Assembly (NCBI RefSeq): GCF_900099815.1
Contig: NZ_FNCW01000013.1
Coordinates: 1-64,000, forward strand
Length of the DNA: 64,000 nt
Direction: 5' to 3'
DNA from: Psychroflexus sediminis
Lineage (GTDB): Bacteria > Bacteroidota > Bacteroidia > Flavobacteriales > Flavobacteriaceae
Shown here: piece by piece, positions 61,039 to 64,000 of the stretch
Numbering within the stretch: the stretch's first letter is position 1
How the letters are laid out: the number at the start of each line of letters is the position of its first letter
Program-made: the position numbers and the translations under genes
The notes under the pieces: model-generated
The model's database searches: none
The model's input: only the letters and a program-made list of their open reading frames with translations
Told to the model about the DNA's origin: nothing

Positions 61039-63951
61039 TTAATAGTCCTTCGATAAGTTTTCATAAATAAGCCCTTGTATTTTGGTTCTAATGTCTTCAT
61101 CAATAAGTTTTGTATTGGCCGGGTCGGGATGTATCCGGTTGGATAAAAAAATATAGATAATTTCTTCTTCAGGGTCGGCCCATGCATAAGTACCTGTAAA
61201 GCCGGAATGACCAAAACTCGACATGGAAAGACAACCGCAGGTAGGACCGATATCATCAAGCTGCGGTTTATCGAAACCTACTCCTCTTCTCACCTCTTTA
61301 TCGCAATAATAACAGGTATTGAACTTTGTCATGGTTTGTGGGCTAAAGTAAATTTTACCTCCAAAATCACCTTTATTTAAGTAAAGCTGCATAAACGAAG
61401 CCACATCTCTAGCGTTTCCAAATAAACCGGCATGACCTCCAACACCACCAAGCATAGCAGCACCCTGATCGTGAACCGTTCCATGAATCAATTCTTGTCT
61501 CCAAACTGTATCGTTTTCTGTAGGAACAATTTTTTCTTTATCAAAGTGATTCAAAGGAAAAAACTTTAATCGGCTCAATCCCATAGGCCTGTAAAAATAA
61601 GTCTCGGCCAGTGTATCTAAAGAATTATCTGTTTGTTGTTCGATGAATTTCTTTAAAAAATAATAAGGTAAATCAGAATATTTATACTCCAAGGTATCGC
61701 GTAATTCACTTTCTACAATTTGCGAATAAATGGAATCCTGGTAATCTGTTCTCAAATACATGTTCTCCAACACTTTAATGCTGAACTCTTCAGAATATTC
61801 CGAAGCATAATACTCTGATTTTTCTTCTAAGGTGTTTTGATAAAAAGGAATCCAGGGCTCTAACCTGGCATAATGCGAGAGCATGTCGAGAACGCTTATA
61901 TCAGCTTTATTGGAGCTGGCAAGTGCTGGTATAAGTTCATGGAGCTTGGTGTTTAAACTAAGTTTACTAGCTTCTTCCAGTGTCATTAATATAGGCAGCG
62001 TTGTCAGTATCTTGGTAAGAGAAGCTAAGTCGTAAACGTCATCACTCTGCACTTTATTTTTTTTATCATAGGTATGATATCCAAAGTTTTTATCGTAGAT
62101 AATTTTCCCTTTTCTGGCAATCAGAATCTGCATGCCGGGTGTCATTTTTTCATCTAAAGCATAGTTTGCAATAGAATCTACTTTCTTTTCAAATCGCTCG
62201 TCAAAACCCAAATTTTGATAATAACCCTGTCCCAGTCTGCCATTTGATTTTAATTTATAACCGGTTCCAACAGGGAATGCAGAAGTAATACTCACAGGCA
62301 AGTTGCCAAGGGTCTCTAGTGCCCCAAAAATCTGTTGAGCGGCAACAGATTGAGCTATATCGCTATTCTGGTATACCTGAAAAATTGCATCTATGTTAAT
62401 AAAGCTCTGTAAGCCTAATAAACTGTAAGGCCTTGAGAAATTAACAAGAGTGACTTTATTTTCTCTTGAAAGCTGTTCGATACATTTAATTTCGTAAGGA
62501 GTAAACTTATAATCTGTCCAGGGATTTATGTCAGATCTGTGGTAGCCAATAATAATGTGGTCGAAATCCAGCTTGCTATTTTTATTCAAAATGGATTCTT
62601 TATTCTCTATTCTTTCAACAGCAGCATACCTATTTAAGGCCTCATAAAAGGTTTCTCCACTGGCGTCTCCAAGTCCTAAATAACCAATCTTTTGATGTTC
62701 AACATCGCTGATTGGTAATATTCCCAGATCATTTTTTAAGACTGTCGTTGCATTTTCAATAGCTAACTTATAAACGGCGTCATTTAAGCCTGAATTCAAT
62801 TCTGAGGTCAAATGAGTCGTTTCGATAGGATCAAAATTATTCAAGCCCACCTTATATTTGGCGTATAATATTTTCTTAACTGAATAGGCTAATCTGCTTT
62901 TAGCAATTTTGTTATTTTTAATTGCTTTCTTAATGATTTCAATGGCTTTCGGTACATTTTCAGAAATCAACAGAATATCACTTCCGGCTTGAAAGGCTTT
63001 TAAATCTACTTCACCAGGAATATTGTTATTGCTAACTCCTTTCATATTTAAGGCATCTGTGATGACTAATCCCTTAAATCCAAGCTCTTCTTTTAGCAGC
63101 TGGCTAACAATTTTAGGGGAAAGGGAGGAAGGGAAATCCGATCTGCTTTCTAAGCTGGGCACGTTCAAATGAGCTACCATGATGCTACTCACCCCTTCAT
63201 TGATTAAAGCTCTAAATGGTTCCAATTCGATTGCTCTGATGCGTTGTTCAGAAAAATCTATCGTGGGTAAGGTTAAATGCGAATCTTGCTGAGTATCACC
63301 ATGACCAGGAAAATGCTTTGCACTGGTAAGGATTCCAGCATCGTGCATGCCTTTCATAAGCGCTACAGCATGAGAGATCACCACTTCTTTAGTTTCTCCA
63401 AAAGACCGGTTACCAATAATAGGATTTTCAGGATTGGTGTTGATATCTGCAACAGGAGCAAAATTGATATGGACACCAAGTCGCTTATTGTGTTTACCAA
63501 TTTGGTTCCCAACTTTCCTCACTATGGAAGTATCTTTTATCGCTCCCAGGGTCATATTCCAGGGAAAAGCATAAGTAGAATCCAGCCGCATAGCAAGGCC
63601 CCACTCTGCATCCATTCCTATAAGTAAGGGGACTTTATTCTCCGTTTGGATTTTGTTGGTGAACTGGGCTTGTCTGTAAGGATTTCCTTTAGAAAAAATT
63701 ACACCACCGATATGATTGGTCTTTATAAAATCTGCTATGTTTTCAAGTTCAGCATCTGATTTATTTGTGAAGACATCGATCATAAACAGTTGTCCGATTT
63801 TTTCTTCCAAACTCAGATTCGAATACAACGAATCCACCCATTTCCTTTGAGAGTTTATATCTTCTGAAAACAAACTGTTTTGCGCTAAAACACAGGTGAA
63901 TGAAAAAAAAGCCATCAAAAAGACGACTTTACTATAGATTTTAGAACTCAT
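61039..63951 (-). CDS. Glycoside hydrolase 3-beta-lactamase fusion
   Basis: A 970-residue exported protein. The signal peptide (MSSKIYSKVVFLMAFFSFTCVLAQ) is followed by a GH3 N-domain (about 30-390) with the NagZ-like stretch AKHFPGHGDTQQDSHLTLP and VITDALNMKGV (nucleophile Asp), a GH3 C-domain-like part (about 390-600), then a serine beta-lactamase/class C-like domain with DLASLTKILTTLP (active Ser-x-x-Lys), YSDLPYYFLKKF and GHAGLFGNARDVA (about 600-960). It probably trims cell-wall or cell-surface beta-hexosaminides, with a transpeptidase-fold companion domain. It precedes bshA. Confidence 0.92.
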   Translation of the reverse strand: MSSKIYSKVVFLMAFFSFTCVLAQNSLFSEDINSQRKWVDSLYSNLSLEEKIGQLFMIDVFTNKSDAELENIADFIKTNHIGGVIFSKGNPYRQAQFTNKIQTENKVPLLIGMDAEWGLAMRLDSTYAFPWNMTLGAIKDTSIVRKVGNQIGKHNKRLGVHINFAPVADINTNPENPIIGNRSFGETKEVVISHAVALMKGMHDAGILTSAKHFPGHGDTQQDSHLTLPTIDFSEQRIRAIELEPFRALINEGVSSIMVAHLNVPSLESRSDFPSSLSPKIVSQLLKEELGFKGLVITDALNMKGVSNNNIPGEVDLKAFQAGSDILLISENVPKAIEIIKKAIKNNKIAKSRLAYSVKKILYAKYKVGLNNFDPIETTHLTSELNSGLNDAVYKLAIENATTVLKNDLGILPISDVEHQKIGYLGLGDASGETFYEALNRYAAVERIENKESILNKNSKLDFDHIIIGYHRSDINPWTDYKFTPYEIKCIEQLSRENKVTLVNFSRPYSLLGLQSFINIDAIFQVYQNSDIAQSVAAQQIFGALETLGNLPVSITSAFPVGTGYKLKSNGRLGQGYYQNLGFDERFEKKVDSIANYALDEKMTPGMQILIARKGKIIYDKNFGYHTYDKKNKVQSDDVYDLASLTKILTTLPILMTLEEASKLSLNTKLHELIPALASSNKADISVLDMLSHYARLEPWIPFYQNTLEEKSEYYASEYSEEFSIKVLENMYLRTDYQDSIYSQIVESELRDTLEYKYSDLPYYFLKKFIEQQTDNSLDTLAETYFYRPMGLSRLKFFPLNHFDKEKIVPTENDTVWRQELIHGTVHDQGAAMLGGVGGHAGLFGNARDVASFMQLYLNKGDFGGKIYFSPQTMTKFNTCYYCDKEVRRGVGFDKPQLDDIGPTCGCLSMSSFGHSGFTGTYAWADPEEEIIYIFLSNRIHPDPANTKLIDEDIRTKIQGLIYENLSKDY

Positions 63952-63970
63952 ATATTTTTATAACAATCGG

Positions 63971-64000
63971 CTATGCCAGCTTTCTGTCATTGGCACTTCC
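63971..64000 (-). CDS. Probable 3' end of an upstream gene
   Basis: On the minus strand an open frame enters from the window edge and stops at 63971 with TAG after GSANDRKLA. It ends 19 bases before the GH3-fusion start, which fits an operon neighbour. Ten codons are too few to identify it. Confidence 0.3.
   Translation of the reverse strand, partial: GSANDRKLA

Noticed and set aside
1-64000. CRISPR arrays, prophage or defence islands
   Set aside because: No regularly spaced repeats, phage structural genes or recognised defence genes were seen. RecQ and RmuC are housekeeping repair proteins here.

Overview
The window looks like a chromosomal segment of a member of the Flavobacteriia (Bacteroidota). 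It is AT-rich. Promoters that can be read fit the Bacteroidota -33 TTTG / -7 TAnnTTTG pattern. The gene set is typical of that group: an Oar-type TonB-dependent receptor, WG-repeat and PorT-like envelope proteins, DUF4294 and DUF6495 proteins, menaquinone genes (menC, menE), bacillithiol synthesis (bshA), and N-termini with Bacteroidota-style lipoprotein boxes. It is almost entirely housekeeping and stress chromosome with high coding density. The only mobile DNA is an IS end at the left edge.

Layout. 1-832: the 3' end of an ISL3-like transposase and an ATPase gene that appears to have been cut by that insertion. 829-6052: recQ-fmt, the nucleoid protein HU, a YqgE protein, a class IV aminotransferase and a START-like protein. 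6182-9363: tRNA-Met(CAT), two small or envelope proteins, hisS and a DUF6495 protein. 9430-13779 (minus): rpsF-rpsR-rplI followed by a large TonB-dependent receptor. 13920-16688: deoC-deoD nucleoside salvage, a DUF1853 protein and a pseudouridine synthase. 16737-19136: a Crp/Fnr regulator, an HMA-domain protein and a persulfide dioxygenase/rhodanese fusion, with a perfect FNR-geometry dyad between regulator and targets. 19206-25918: a TlpA-like lipoprotein, a beta-barrel, an M1 peptidase, and menC-CPBP protease-menE. 26006-34174 (minus): ettA, DinB, a small membrane protein, a three-gene amide-ligase cluster (N-formylglutamate amidohydrolase, GCS2 ligase, RLAN/RimK ATP-grasp), a 1-Cys peroxiredoxin and mtaB. 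34239-41836: a peptide-binding lipoprotein, rmuC, a thioesterase, glnB-amt, a DUF4294 protein and an M42 peptidase. 41911-50660: an SMP-30 lipoprotein, aroC with a dicarboxylate symporter, an LpxH-like hydrolase, an unknown lipoprotein, a large D-lactate/glycolate dehydrogenase-like protein and hpf. 50729-60969: a TPR protein, gyrA, clpC, two small proteins, dps with a decayed tandem dps copy, mscS and bshA. 61039-64000: a GH3-beta-lactamase fusion and the probable tail of one more gene.

Themes. Several genes bear on thiol, sulfur and oxidative stress: bshA (bacillithiol), a DinB-fold protein (some relatives are thiol transferases), the persulfide dioxygenase cluster, a peroxiredoxin and Dps. 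The two places most worth following up are the RLAN-RimK/GCS2/N-formylglutamate amidohydrolase operon at 28528-31885, which should make or trim an unidentified amide- or peptide-like metabolite, and the Crp/HMA/persulfide-dioxygenase module with its candidate operator at 17376-17389. Nothing in the window is a clear defence system or CRISPR array. All functional calls come from reading the sequence; no database search was run.
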